Part shown: positions 1 to 8,005 of the stretch, one piece after another
How the letters are laid out: every line of letters begins with the position of its first letter
How positions within the stretch are numbered: the first letter of the stretch is position 1
Position numbers and translations under genes: made by a program
The notes under the pieces: model-generated
Told to the model about the DNA's origin: nothing
Seen by the model: the letters and a program-made list of their open reading frames with translations, nothing else
Database searches by the model: none
DNA from: IDS-8 sp964424805
Lineage (GTDB): Bacteria; Pseudomonadota; Gammaproteobacteria; Steroidobacterales; Woeseiaceae
DNA: 14,361 nt
Assembly (NCBI GenBank): GCA_964424805.1
Contig: CAYRKH010000082.1
Span: forward strand, 1-14,361
Direction: 5' to 3'

Positions 1-1218
1 CGCGGTCTGCACGTCGAGGGCAGCACGCCCGTGCTCAACGTCGATGCGTGGCTCGCGATCGGAAAGGGCGGCGCGGGCGGAACCGCTTTCGGCGACCGCA
101 TCCGCTCGGTCGACCTGATGGTCGACGAGCTCACGGTCGTCGGCCAGGACCTCGCCCGCCATCGCCTCACGGTGGACCGCAGCGCCTTCGACTGGGTGGT
201 GCAGCTCGACGGTCCGCAGGTCGCGGGGACCGTGACCGTGCCCTACGATTTCGCGGGCTCGCGGCCGATCGAGCTCGACATGAAGAAGCTCACCCTGCCC
301 GGCAGCGATGACGAAATGGCGCCCGGGCTCGAGCGCCTCACCGATCCACGCCGCCTGCCGGGGCTCACGGTGACCGCCGACGAGTTCGCGCTCGGCACCC
401 GCCGGTTCGGCAGCCTGAACGCACGCTTCCTGCGCACCGCCCGCGGGCTCGAGACCGACAATGCAGAGACCGGCAGCGACACCTTCGACATCATCGGCAG
501 CGCCGGCTGGGTGATCGACGAAGCGGACAGCAGCGGCCAGCGCACCTGGGTCAAGGCGCGCCTCACCAGCACCGATGTGCAACGGACGCTCTCGAGCCTC
601 GACTACACGCCGGGCCTCGAAGGCGAAGCCATGGACGTCACGTTCGACCTCAGCTGGTCCGGCGGCCCGCGCCAGGAGTTCCTCGATTCGCTCGACGGCA
701 GCGTCGCCGTGCGCTTCGGTCCCGGACAGCTGAACGAGATCGAGCCCGGGGCCGGCCGGGTGTTCGGACTGATGAGCGTCGTCGCATTGCCGCGCCGGCT
801 GTCGCTCGATTTCAGCGACGTGTTCGAGCGCGGCTTCGGTTTCGACGAGATCACCGGCACCTTCCGGCTCGACGACGGACAGGCCTACACCTGCGATCTT
901 TCGCTCAAGGGTCCGGCCGCCGACGTCGGTATCGTCGGCCGCACCGGCCTCGTCGACAAGGTGTACGACCAGGCCGCCGTGGTGAGCGCGAACGTCGGTA
1001 ACACCCTGCCGGTCGTCGGTGCGGTGGTGGCCGGCCCGCAGGTCGCGGCGGCACTGCTGATCTTCTCGCAGATCTTCAAAAAACCGCTGCAGGAGATGGG
1101 CCAGATCTATTACGGTATCGGCGGGGGCTGGGAGAATCCGGCGATCGACCCGATCGACGCGCAGCGCTTCGCGAAGGTGAGCGACATGGCCGGCTGCCTG
1201 CGCGAGAAGACCGGCTGA
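1..1218 (+). CDS. yhdP: YhdP-like AsmA-family envelope protein, C-terminal part (5' end outside window)
   Basis: The open frame runs in from base 1 without a start and ends at TGA 1216-1218, giving about 405 residues. E. coli YhdP is about 1,270 residues, so only the C-terminal third is here. The recognisable part is the family's conserved C-terminal block: GAGRVFGLMSVVALPRRLSL (about 741-800), then LDFSDVFERGFGFDEITG, the glycine-rich GPAADVGIVGRTGLV stretch, a hydrophobic segment around 1010-1070 and a closing YYGIGGGWENP motif. Known of the family: YhdP is an inner-membrane-anchored AsmA-like protein that spans the periplasm and moves phospholipids to the outer membrane, redundantly with TamB and YdbH. 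tldD follows 70 bases downstream on the same strand, the same yhdP-tldD order as in E. coli, which supports the call. The GTG at 31 is an internal codon, not the start. Function is inferred by family. Confidence 0.88.
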   Translation, partial: RGLHVEGSTPVLNVDAWLAIGKGGAGGTAFGDRIRSVDLMVDELTVVGQDLARHRLTVDRSAFDWVVQLDGPQVAGTVTVPYDFAGSRPIELDMKKLTLPGSDDEMAPGLERLTDPRRLPGLTVTADEFALGTRRFGSLNARFLRTARGLETDNAETGSDTFDIIGSAGWVIDEADSSGQRTWVKARLTSTDVQRTLSSLDYTPGLEGEAMDVTFDLSWSGGPRQEFLDSLDGSVAVRFGPGQLNEIEPGAGRVFGLMSVVALPRRLSLDFSDVFERGFGFDEITGTFRLDDGQAYTCDLSLKGPAADVGIVGRTGLVDKVYDQAAVVSANVGNTLPVVGAVVAGPQVAAALLIFSQIFKKPLQEMGQIYYGIGGGWENPAIDPIDAQRFAKVSDMAGCLREKTG

Positions 1219-1275
1219 CCGCACAGGCCGCTGGCGCAATCGACCGGCCTGCTTGAAAACGACCGATTCGGCATC

Positions 1276-1286
1276 AGGGAAGAGGG
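1276..1286 (+). promoter_or_regulatory. Ribosome binding site that decides the tldD start
   Basis: A purine-rich AGGGAAGAGGG lies just before ATG 1289, with AGGGA eight bases upstream of it. It favours that ATG over the in-frame TTG at 1253, which has no comparable site. Confidence 0.6.
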
Positions 1287-1288
1287 CA

Positions 1289-2734
1289 ATGAACGCAGCG
1301 ACTCCTATTGATACGGTGATGTCCCGGGTGCTCGCGCCCGCGGGCCTGGATGTTGGGCACCTGAGTCGGGCGCTCGCCACCATCAGCACGCGTGACGTCG
1401 ACGCCGCGGACCTGTACTTCCAGGTGAGCCGGCAGGAAAGCTGGGCGGTCGAGGACGGCATCGTCAAGGAGGGGAGCTTCCACGTGGACCGCGGCGTCGG
1501 CGTGCGGGCCGTGGCCGGCGAGAAGACCGGCTTCGCGTACTCCGACGAGCTGATCCTGCCCGCGCTCGAGCGTGCCGCGAGCGCCGCGCGGGCGATCTCG
1601 CGCCAGGGCCAGTCGAAGTCGATCGCGGTGCCGGCGCCGCTCGTCGCGCGCGAGCTGTATCCGCCGATCGACCCGACGCTCAGTGCGCCCGACGAGCAGA
1701 AGACGGCGCTGCTTTCCGAGCTGGACCGCGCCACCCGCGCGCTGGACCCGCGCATCACGCAGGTCATGCTGAGCCTCGTCGCTGCGCAGGATCTCGTCCT
1801 GATCGTCGCCGCCGACGGCACGCTGGCGGCGGACGTGCGGCCGCTGGTGCGCCTGAACGTCAGCGTGATCCTGGAAGCGGACGGCCGGCGCGAGCAGGGC
1901 TATACCGGCGGCGGCGCCCGTGCCGGGCTCGAGTGGTTCCTCGACAGCGACCGCCCGCTGGCGTTCGCGCGCGAGGCGGTGCGGCAGGCCGTCGTGCAGC
2001 TCGAAGCGGCGCCCGCGCCCGCGGGCACGATGCCGGTGGTGCTCGGTCCGGGCTGGCCGGGCATCCTGCTGCACGAGGCGGTGGGCCACGGGCTCGAAGG
2101 CGATTTCAATCGCAAGGGGACCTCCGCCTTCAGCGGCCGCGTGGGCCAGCGCGTGGCGTCCAGCCTGTGCACGATCGTGGACGACGGCACGCTGCCGAAT
2201 CGCCGCGGCTCCCTGTCGATCGACGACGAGGGCACGCCGGGCCGCTACAACGTGCTCGTCGAGGACGGCATCCTGCGCGGCTACATGCAGGACAAGCTGA
2301 ACGCGCGGCTCTCCGGCGTCGAGCCGACCGGCAACGGCCGCCGGGAATCGTTCGCGCACATCCCGATGCCGCGGATGACCAATACCTACATGCTGGCCGG
2401 GCCGCACGACCCTGAAGAGATCGTTCGCTCCGTCAGGAAGGGGCTGTACGCCCCGAACTTCGGCGGCGGCCAGGTTGACATAACGTCCGGCAAGTTCGTG
2501 TTTTCCGCCAACGAGGCCTATCTCATCGAGGACGGCAAGGTGACGCGGCCGGTGAAGGGCGCGATGCTGATCGGCGACGGCCCCGACGTGCTCCAGAAAA
2601 TCTCGATGGTCGGTAACGACCTGAAGCTGGACGACGGCGTCGGCACCTGCGGCAAGGACGGACAATCGGTGCCGGTGGGCGTCGGCCAGCCGACGCTGAA
2701 GATCGACGAGCTGACGGTAGGGGGCACGGCGTAA
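1289..2734 (+). CDS. tldD: Metalloprotease TldD
   Basis: TldD is the catalytic, zinc-binding half of the TldD/TldE(PmbA) cytoplasmic protease. In E. coli it trims microcin B17 precursor and degrades CcdA; it threads unfolded peptides into a hollow heterodimer. From ATG 1289 the protein is 481 residues, the same length as E. coli TldD. The metal motif HEAVGH falls at residues 262-267, followed by GLEGDFNRKG, and by my count the third-ligand cysteine in VGTCGKDGQSVPVG is residue 454, as in E. coli. The C-terminal half has the family blocks DDEGTPGRYN, MPRMTNTYM and GGGQVDITSGKFVFSANEAY. The TTG at 1253 would add 12 residues but lacks a good ribosome site. The gene follows yhdP in the same direction and may share its transcript. 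The partner pmbA lies about 3.8 kb away in this window. Confidence 0.96.
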   Translation: MNAATPIDTVMSRVLAPAGLDVGHLSRALATISTRDVDAADLYFQVSRQESWAVEDGIVKEGSFHVDRGVGVRAVAGEKTGFAYSDELILPALERAASAARAISRQGQSKSIAVPAPLVARELYPPIDPTLSAPDEQKTALLSELDRATRALDPRITQVMLSLVAAQDLVLIVAADGTLAADVRPLVRLNVSVILEADGRREQGYTGGGARAGLEWFLDSDRPLAFAREAVRQAVVQLEAAPAPAGTMPVVLGPGWPGILLHEAVGHGLEGDFNRKGTSAFSGRVGQRVASSLCTIVDDGTLPNRRGSLSIDDEGTPGRYNVLVEDGILRGYMQDKLNARLSGVEPTGNGRRESFAHIPMPRMTNTYMLAGPHDPEEIVRSVRKGLYAPNFGGGQVDITSGKFVFSANEAYLIEDGKVTRPVKGAMLIGDGPDVLQKISMVGNDLKLDDGVGTCGKDGQSVPVGVGQPTLKIDELTVGGTA

Positions 2735-2739
2735 CCGGT

Positions 2740-2758
2740 GGCGGTGCTGCAGCCCGCC
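2740..2758 (+). terminator. Weak hairpin just after tldD
   Basis: GGCGG (2740-2744) pairs with CCGCC (2754-2758), and the inner GC pairs enclose a TGCA loop. Only two T residues follow, so it is a poor intrinsic terminator. It begins six bases after the tldD stop codon. Supported only by symmetry and position. Confidence 0.22.
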
Positions 2759-2844
2759 TTCCGGCGAGCCCAATTCGGCATCGTGCGCGGGAGCGGGCGT
2801 CAGAATGTGCCCGCGGCTGGACAAACCTCTGAAACAAAAGGAAA

Positions 2845-3096
2845 ATGACAAACAAAACGGACCGCCAGGGCCTCAAGATGTGGATCTCCAAGCCGATCTA
2901 CGAAAGTTTGCCGTACTTCTACCTGCTCGTAGGCCTCATCAGCCTGGCAGCGTCGATGTACCTGAACCACTGGATATGGCCGGAAGTGTGCTTCGGCATG
3001 GGGTTGTTCTGCCTGGTCGCAGGGCTGGTAGTCCTGCTGCGCCGCCGCGACCACCGCGACCAGCACCGCCGCGCCGGCCCCACCCGCGAGCTCTGA
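2845..3096 (+). CDS. Small two-helix membrane protein, function unknown
   Basis: The 83-residue product is not one I recognise as a named family. It has a polar N-terminus, then two hydrophobic helices at about residues 24-40 (YFYLLVGLISLAASMYL) and 45-64 (WPEVCFGMGLFCLVAGLVVL). These are joined by a short aromatic turn (NHWIWPEV), and a very basic tail (RRRDHRDQHRR) follows. The positive-inside rule suggests both ends are cytoplasmic, as a hairpin in the inner membrane. ATG 2845 is preceded by AAGGAAA (2838-2844). A second ATG at 2878 would give a 72-residue form starting MWISKPIYESLPYF. The reading frame is credible because the hydrophobic pattern is regular and there is a ribosome site. 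It lies 110 bases after tldD on the same strand and is followed by a REP pair before the convergent ATPase gene. Confidence 0.68.
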   Translation: MTNKTDRQGLKMWISKPIYESLPYFYLLVGLISLAASMYLNHWIWPEVCFGMGLFCLVAGLVVLLRRRDHRDQHRRAGPTREL

Positions 3097-3123
3097 ACGC
3101 TGCCCGGATCGCGTCTCCCCGAT

Positions 3124-3152
3124 GCAGGAGCGCGCATCGCGCGCGATTCCCA
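3124..3152 (+). repeat. Degenerate REP unit (GTAG-type), inverted partner of the 3164-3192 copy
   Basis: Read on +, this unit begins GCAGGAGCGCGCATCGC and matches the 29-base unit found at 3164-3192 and 7977-8005 (read on -) at 25 of 29 positions. The differences are at positions 2, 25, 28 and 29 of the unit. The stretch 3126-3147 is an exact 22-base reverse complement of 3169-3190, so the two units form a facing pair separated by 21 bases, a BIME-like arrangement. The GTAG head is altered to GCAG, suggesting decay. Known: GTAG-headed REPs are short non-autonomous elements moved by RAYT transposases, and none is encoded in this window. Confidence 0.75.
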
Positions 3153-3163
3153 TTCGGTCAATA

Positions 3164-3192
3164 GTGGCATCGCGCGCGATGCGCGCTCCTAC
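3164..3192 (-). repeat. REP unit with GTAG head, overlapping the end of the FHA-ATPase gene
   Basis: Identical over 29 bases to 7977-8005. Read on -, it starts GTAGGAGCGCGC and ends GCCAC, and it contains the perfect 16-base palindrome GCATCGCGCGCGATGC at 3167-3182. Its TAG (3191-3189) is the stop codon of the minus-strand ATPase/FHA gene. The repeat lies in the convergent gap after the small membrane protein gene, where it could act as a transcript-end stabiliser or attenuator. Confidence 0.88.
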
Positions 3193-4406
3193 CCGCGCTG
3201 CTCTTTGAGTTCGGTGGGCGCGGTGCTGGTGTCCGAATGCCGCAGGTCGCTGTAGACCAGCTCGTGGATGCCGAGTGACACCACGTCGCCGTCCTTGAGC
3301 CGGTATTTCTTGACCCGCTCCTCGCCGATGTAGACGCCGTTGGTGCTGTTCAAATCCTCGATGGTGCAGCCGCTGTCGTCGTTCGTGAGCTGGGCGTGGT
3401 GCCGGCTTACGAATTTGCTCTGGATATAGATCTCGTTGTCGGGCGAGCGGCCGACGATTACGCGCCCCGGTCCGAAAAAATGCTGGCCCAGCGACTCGCC
3501 CTCGCTGCGCACCTCGATGCCGGTCACGTGGCCGTCCCGCTTCACCTGCGTCGCGGCACTGTGCCGGTCCGGGTACGAGCCGGCGGCCAGCTCGTGTTCC
3601 CTCCAGTTCAGCTCCTGTACGGCAGCCTTGATGTCCTGGCTGCCGATGACCGCCTTCTGTTCGCTGAAAGCGCACAGCAGGGCGGTGTCGCAGAGGGTAT
3701 TGATGAGCCGCGGGACACCGCCGGTGTAACGATAAATGATCTCGAAGGTATCGTCCTTCATCAGGTCTTTGGCGGTGCGCCCCGCGACGGCCAGCCGGTG
3801 CTCGATGTACTCGCGCATCTCGCGCTTGTCGAGCGGGCCGACGTGAAAACGCAGCCGCACCCGCTGGACCAGCTGCTTCAGTTCCGGTGAATCCAGGGTG
3901 TCCTTCAGCTCCGGCTGGCCGGCGAGGATGATGCGCAGCACCTTTTCCTTGTGCGTCTCGATGCCGGACATCAGGCGAATCTCCTCCAGCACCTTGGTGG
4001 AGAGGTTCTGTGCCTCGTCGACGATCAGCACCACCTTCTTGCCGTTGGCGTACTGGTCGATCAGGAACATATTCAGCATGTCCAGCAGCTCGACCTTGCG
4101 CTGCTTGAACGGCTTGAAGCCGAACTCGGTGAGCACCGCCTGCAGGAACTGGCTGGGGTTGAGCTGGGTCTGCGAGACCATCGCGTAGACCACGTCGTCG
4201 TCGAGCTCGGTCAGGAAGGATTGCAGCAACGTGGTCTTGCCGGACCCGATTTCGCCCGTAATGACCACGAAGCCGTCGGCCAGCCAGATCGTGGACTCCA
4301 TGTACGCCTTGGCGCGCGCGTGCTGCTTGCTCCAGTACACGAATTCCGGATCGGGCGTCAGCCGGAAAGGCTGCTCTTTCAGCTTGAAGTGCTTCAGATA
4401 GGACAT
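3189..4406 (-). CDS. ExeA/GspA-like AAA ATPase with C-terminal FHA domain
   Basis: A 405-residue two-domain protein. Residues 1-270 are an ExeA-like AAA ATPase: the N-terminal signature YLKHFKLKEQPFRLTPDPEF, Walker A GEIGSGKT (51-58), Walker B VVLIVDEAQ (125-133), ILAGQPEL (160-167) and a GGVPRLINTLCD lid motif (229-240). Residues about 300-390 are an FHA domain with GRSPDNEI (319-326), SRHHAQL (334-340) and LNSTNGVYIG (352-361), the residues that read phosphothreonine in this fold. ExeA itself has a membrane helix and a peptidoglycan-binding domain after the ATPase; both are absent here and I see no hydrophobic segment, so a cytoplasmic protein is likely. ATG 4404-4406 lies inside the end of purK (13-base overlap), suggesting translational coupling. 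The stop codon lies within a REP. The ATPase client and the phosphopeptide partner are unknown; I infer a phosphorylation-responsive ATPase. Confidence 0.93.
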   Translation of the reverse strand: MSYLKHFKLKEQPFRLTPDPEFVYWSKQHARAKAYMESTIWLADGFVVITGEIGSGKTTLLQSFLTELDDDVVYAMVSQTQLNPSQFLQAVLTEFGFKPFKQRKVELLDMLNMFLIDQYANGKKVVLIVDEAQNLSTKVLEEIRLMSGIETHKEKVLRIILAGQPELKDTLDSPELKQLVQRVRLRFHVGPLDKREMREYIEHRLAVAGRTAKDLMKDDTFEIIYRYTGGVPRLINTLCDTALLCAFSEQKAVIGSQDIKAAVQELNWREHELAAGSYPDRHSAATQVKRDGHVTGIEVRSEGESLGQHFFGPGRVIVGRSPDNEIYIQSKFVSRHHAQLTNDDSGCTIEDLNSTNGVYIGEERVKKYRLKDGDVVSLGIHELVYSDLRHSDTSTAPTELKEQRG

Positions 4407-5493
4407 CGGCTCACATTGATGATTTCGAATGCCTTCGAAAGCCGCCGGTCCCGTTCGGCGGCGCTTTCCGCTACCGTGGTTGCGTGTCCCAGCTTGCGGC
4501 CGGGCCGGGCCATCTTACCGTAATCGTGCACCCGGAAGCCTGCCTGCTCCAGCTCCCCGGGCCTTTCGGGCATGCTGCCGATCAGGTTGACCATGCCGGC
4601 ATGGCCGACGGCCCGGGTCGACCCCAGGGGCAGGCCCAGGATCGCGCGCAGGTGGTTCTCGAACTGGCTGGTGGCCGCCCCCTCGATCGTCCAGTGCCCG
4701 GAATTGTGCACCCGGGGCGCAAATTCGTTGGCGAGCAGCCGGGGGCCCGCCTGGAACAGCTCCAGTGCCAGCACGCCCACGTAGTCCAGCCGCTCGAGCA
4801 ACGCCAGCAGGTAGCCGCGCGCCGTCGCATCGGCCTGCGTGTCGGCGACCGGCGCCGCCGACTGGCGAAGGATGCCCTCCCGGTGCCGGTTCTCGACCAG
4901 GGGGTACACCGCGGTCTTCCCGTCCGCGCGGCGCGCGCCGATGATCGAGAGCTCGCGATCGAAATCGACGAACGCCTCGGCGATCAGCGGCTTGTCCCCG
5001 AGCTGCCGCCAGGCAGGGGGCAGGTCAGCCGCCGTGCGCAGCACCGCCTGGCCCTTGCCGTCGTAGCCCCAGCGTCGCGTCTTCAGCACCAGGGGGAAGC
5101 CGATCGCGTCGGCCGCCTCGTCGAGTGCCGCCTCTGAATCGACCGCCTGCCAGGCCGGCAACGGGATGTCCAGGGCCGCGAACAGCTCTTTCTCGTGCAG
5201 GCGGTCCTGCGCGTGCCGCAGTGCCCCTGCCGGCGGATACACCGGCACCCTGCCCGCCAGCCATTCCACGGCCGCGACCGGGACGTTCTCGAATTCATAG
5301 GTGACGACGTCGGCCTGCCGCGCCAGGGCGGCGAGCGCTTCCTCGCCGTCAAAAGCGCCCCGGATGACTTCCCCCGCGGCGGCTGCCGGCGGGGAGGCGC
5401 CCGGTTCCAGGAATACGCAGTCGAGATCGAGGGGCCGTCCGGCAAAACCCAGCATTTGGCCGAGCTGCCCGCCGCCGATGATGCCGACCGTGG

Positions 5494-5497
<4 letters not shown>
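4394..5497 (-). CDS. purK: N5-carboxyaminoimidazole ribonucleotide synthase PurK
   Basis: PurK uses ATP and bicarbonate to carboxylate AIR to N5-CAIR in de novo purine synthesis, feeding PurE. The 367-residue product (E. coli about 355) begins with the dinucleotide-like TVGIIGGGQLGQMLGFAG and continues with the ATP-grasp fold. Visible motifs include DVVTYEFENVP (about 64-74), GFPLVLKTRRWGYDGKGQAV (about 133-152), the acidic FDRELSIIGAR and the metal/ATP region LALELFQ through NEFAPRVHNSGHWTIEGA. The start is GTG 5497-5495, which overlaps the purE stop as GTGA (5497-5494), a standard coupling arrangement. The 3' end overlaps the next gene by 13 bases. The C-terminus (FEIINVSRCPI) is a little longer than usual, so the overlap may have arisen by loss of an earlier stop codon (inference). 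Confidence 0.97.
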
Positions 5498-5969
<472 letters not shown>

Positions 5970-5997
<28 letters not shown>

Positions 5998-6527
5998 TTT
6001 TTCGCTTCCATCCCTCGGTGGTTCGTCATCGCCACCAGCTGCCGGTGGATCTCGCGAAACAGGCGTCGGCGCACGGCGCGCCGGCCGGTTTCAGTGCCTT
6101 GCTCGTATTGGTGCAGCAGGCTGGCGATCTGTGGTTGTTCTGTTGCGGCAAGCCGCTCGAATTCGGCGAGCGCCGGCCTGCCTTCGTCGACGATCCGGTC
6201 CCGCCACGCTTCGGCCGTGTGGAAAACCTCGACGGCCGCCCGGTCGCGGCTGTCCCGCGCCGCCAGGGCGGCTTCTACAGTCGCCGTATCGGCGTTGCGC
6301 ATCAGCTTGCCGATGAGCTGGCGCTGCCGGCGCAGCGCGCCGTGCGACCGGATGGTTTTTGCCTCCACGACCGCGTCGAAGAGCCGCGTTTCGAGGCCCA
6401 TCGCTTCGAGGTCGCTCACGGGCAGCGCGATGAGCCGTTCGCCCAGTGCCTGCAGGGCGAGCTGCTCGCGCTTGCGGGCGCTCTTGCTGGGGGTCTGCGC
6501 GGGCCTCTCCTCGTTCACCCGTGTCAT
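5970..6527 (-). CDS. darP: Ribosome maturation factor DarP (YjgA, DUF615)
   Basis: DarP/YjgA binds late 50S assembly intermediates and helps the peptidyl-transferase region mature in E. coli. The 185-residue product (E. coli 183) is highly charged and mostly helical. It has an N-terminal basic stretch (PSKSARKREQLALQALGERL) and the family's RRQRQLIGKLMR motif near residues 66-77, followed by helices ending in RRLFREIHRQLVAM. It starts at ATG 6527-6525 and ends with TAG 5972-5970 inside the beginning of purE. It is divergent from pmbA with only 43 bases between the two start codons; the yjgA/pmbA divergent pair is also seen in E. coli, which supports both calls. Its position as the first gene of a purine operon ties ribosome assembly to nucleotide supply, but that link is inference. 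Confidence 0.92.
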
Positions 6528-6570
6528 CGCGGCATAGTATCATGCAGCGCCACGGAGACGAGGCAAGGGA

Positions 6571-7917
6571 ATGAGCGTGCAGGCGAGCCGTGTCGCGGCG
6601 AATACGGCAGAACTCGAGCGGGTCGTCCGCTTCATGCTGGACGAGGCGAAGAAGCTCGGCGCCACCCAGGCGGAAGCGTCGGCGAGCCATGACGTCGGGC
6701 TCTCCGTGACGGCGCGCCTGGGCGACGTCGAGAACCTCGAGTACACCAACGACCGCGGCGCCGGGATCACGATCTACGTCGGCTCCCGCAAGGGCAGCGC
6801 CAGCACGTCGGACTTCAATCGGGAAGCGCTGGAAGAAGCGGTAGCCAAAGCGCGGTCCTTTGCGAAGCTCACGGCGCCGGACGAGTACGCCGGGCTGGCG
6901 GACGCCGCGCTGATGGCAAAAAACCCGCCCGACCTCGACCTGGCACACCCCTGGGACCTCGATTCCGGCCGCGCGATTGCCCTGGCGATCGAATGCGAGG
7001 CCGCCGCGCGCGGTTTCGACAAGCGCATCCGCAATTCGGAAGGGGCCACGGTGAGCACGCACGCGGGGGCGCGCGCCTACGGCAACTCACACGGCTTCCT
7101 TGGCAGCTACGCGGCGACCGGTCACAACACGAGCTGCGTGGTGGTCGGCGAGGCGGGCGGCGACATGGAGCGCGACTACCACTACACCGCGGCGCGCGAC
7201 GCCGCGGATCTCGAGCCCGTGGAGGAGGTCGGCCGCACCGCGGCGCGCCGCGCGGTCGAAAGGCTCGGCGCCCGAAAGATCAAGACGACGAAAGCACCGG
7301 TCCTGTTCACGCCGGACCTTGCGCGAGGCTTCATCGGGCATGCGATCGGCGCGATTTCCGGCCGAGCGCAGTACCGGCGCGCGTCGTTCCTGCTGAACGC
7401 GGCCGGTGAGCAGGTGTTTCCCGATTTCGTGACCATCGAGGAGCGGCCGCACATTCCGAAGGGCATGGCCAGCGCCCCCTTCGATGCGGAAGGCGTCGCG
7501 ACCGCGGACCGCGACCTCGTTGCCGGCGGCGTCGTGCAGGGCTACTTGCTGAGCTCTTACTCCGCGCGGAGGCTCGGGCTCGTGACGACCGGCAACGCGG
7601 GCGGTGCCCACAACCTCGTGCTCCCCGGGAATGCCGAGGACCTGCAGGCGCTCATGCGAACGATGGAGCGGGGCCTTCTCGTGCACGAGCTGATCGGGCA
7701 GGGCGTGAACGGCGTCACCGGGGATTATTCGCGCGGTGCGGTCGGCTTCTGGATCGAAAACGGCGAGATTGCCTACCCCGTTCACGAGGTGACGATTGCC
7801 GGCAATTTGAAGGACCTGTACCGGCGCATCGCGGCAATCGGCCGCGACCAGGACCTGCGCGGCGGCATTCGCTGCGGCTCGCTCCTGGTGGAGGAAATGA
7901 CGATAGCCGGCGCCTGA
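6571..7917 (+). CDS. pmbA: Metalloprotease subunit PmbA (TldE)
   Basis: PmbA/TldE is the non-catalytic partner of TldD; the heterodimer processes microcin B17 and CcdA in E. coli. The 448-residue product (E. coli 450) lacks the HExxxH metal motif, as expected for this subunit. It shows the family blocks YTNDRGAGITIYVGSRKGSA (about 65-84), a central NSEGA region, GAISGRAQYRRASFLL, VQGYLLSSYSARRLGL and the strongly conserved C-terminus ELIGQGVNGVTGDYSRGAVG, PVHEVTIAGNLKDLYRRI and IRCGSLLVEEMTIAGA. ATG 6571 follows AGGCAAGGGA directly. It is divergent from darP and convergent with the yihY-family gene, with a REP in the convergent gap. The catalytic partner tldD is on the same strand 3.8 kb upstream, separated by the minus-strand darP-pur block. 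Confidence 0.96.
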   Translation: MSVQASRVAANTAELERVVRFMLDEAKKLGATQAEASASHDVGLSVTARLGDVENLEYTNDRGAGITIYVGSRKGSASTSDFNREALEEAVAKARSFAKLTAPDEYAGLADAALMAKNPPDLDLAHPWDLDSGRAIALAIECEAAARGFDKRIRNSEGATVSTHAGARAYGNSHGFLGSYAATGHNTSCVVVGEAGGDMERDYHYTAARDAADLEPVEEVGRTAARRAVERLGARKIKTTKAPVLFTPDLARGFIGHAIGAISGRAQYRRASFLLNAAGEQVFPDFVTIEERPHIPKGMASAPFDAEGVATADRDLVAGGVVQGYLLSSYSARRLGLVTTGNAGGAHNLVLPGNAEDLQALMRTMERGLLVHELIGQGVNGVTGDYSRGAVGFWIENGEIAYPVHEVTIAGNLKDLYRRIAAIGRDQDLRGGIRCGSLLVEEMTIAGA

Positions 7918-7976
7918 CCGGGGGGGCGTGATAATGGTAGGGGAGCAAATTGCGCGCCGCGTCGGATGGCAAGGCC

Positions 7977-8005
7977 GTGGCATCGCGCGCGATGCGCGCT
8001 CCTAC
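7977..8005 (-). repeat. REP unit with GTAG head, overlapping the end of the yihY-family gene
   Basis: Exact 29-base copy of 3164-3192, with the 16-base palindrome GCATCGCGCGCGATGC at 7980-7995. Read on -, its GTAG head contains TAG 8004-8002, the stop codon of the yihY-family gene. It occupies the convergent gap between pmbA and that gene. It is a single unit, without the facing partner seen at 3124-3152. Confidence 0.88.

Noticed and set aside
1253..1288. TTG start for tldD
   Set aside because: ATG 1289 has a good ribosome site and gives exactly the 481 residues of E. coli TldD.
1274..2851. 525-codon open frame on the minus strand opposite tldD
   Set aside because: It is antisense to an unmistakable tldD and its translation is rich in Arg, His and Ala with no domain pattern, as expected from a GC-rich shadow frame.
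3124..3192. Possible start of a CRISPR-like repeat array
   Set aside because: There are only two units, in opposite orientation and with a single gap, so this is a REP pair and not a direct-repeat array.
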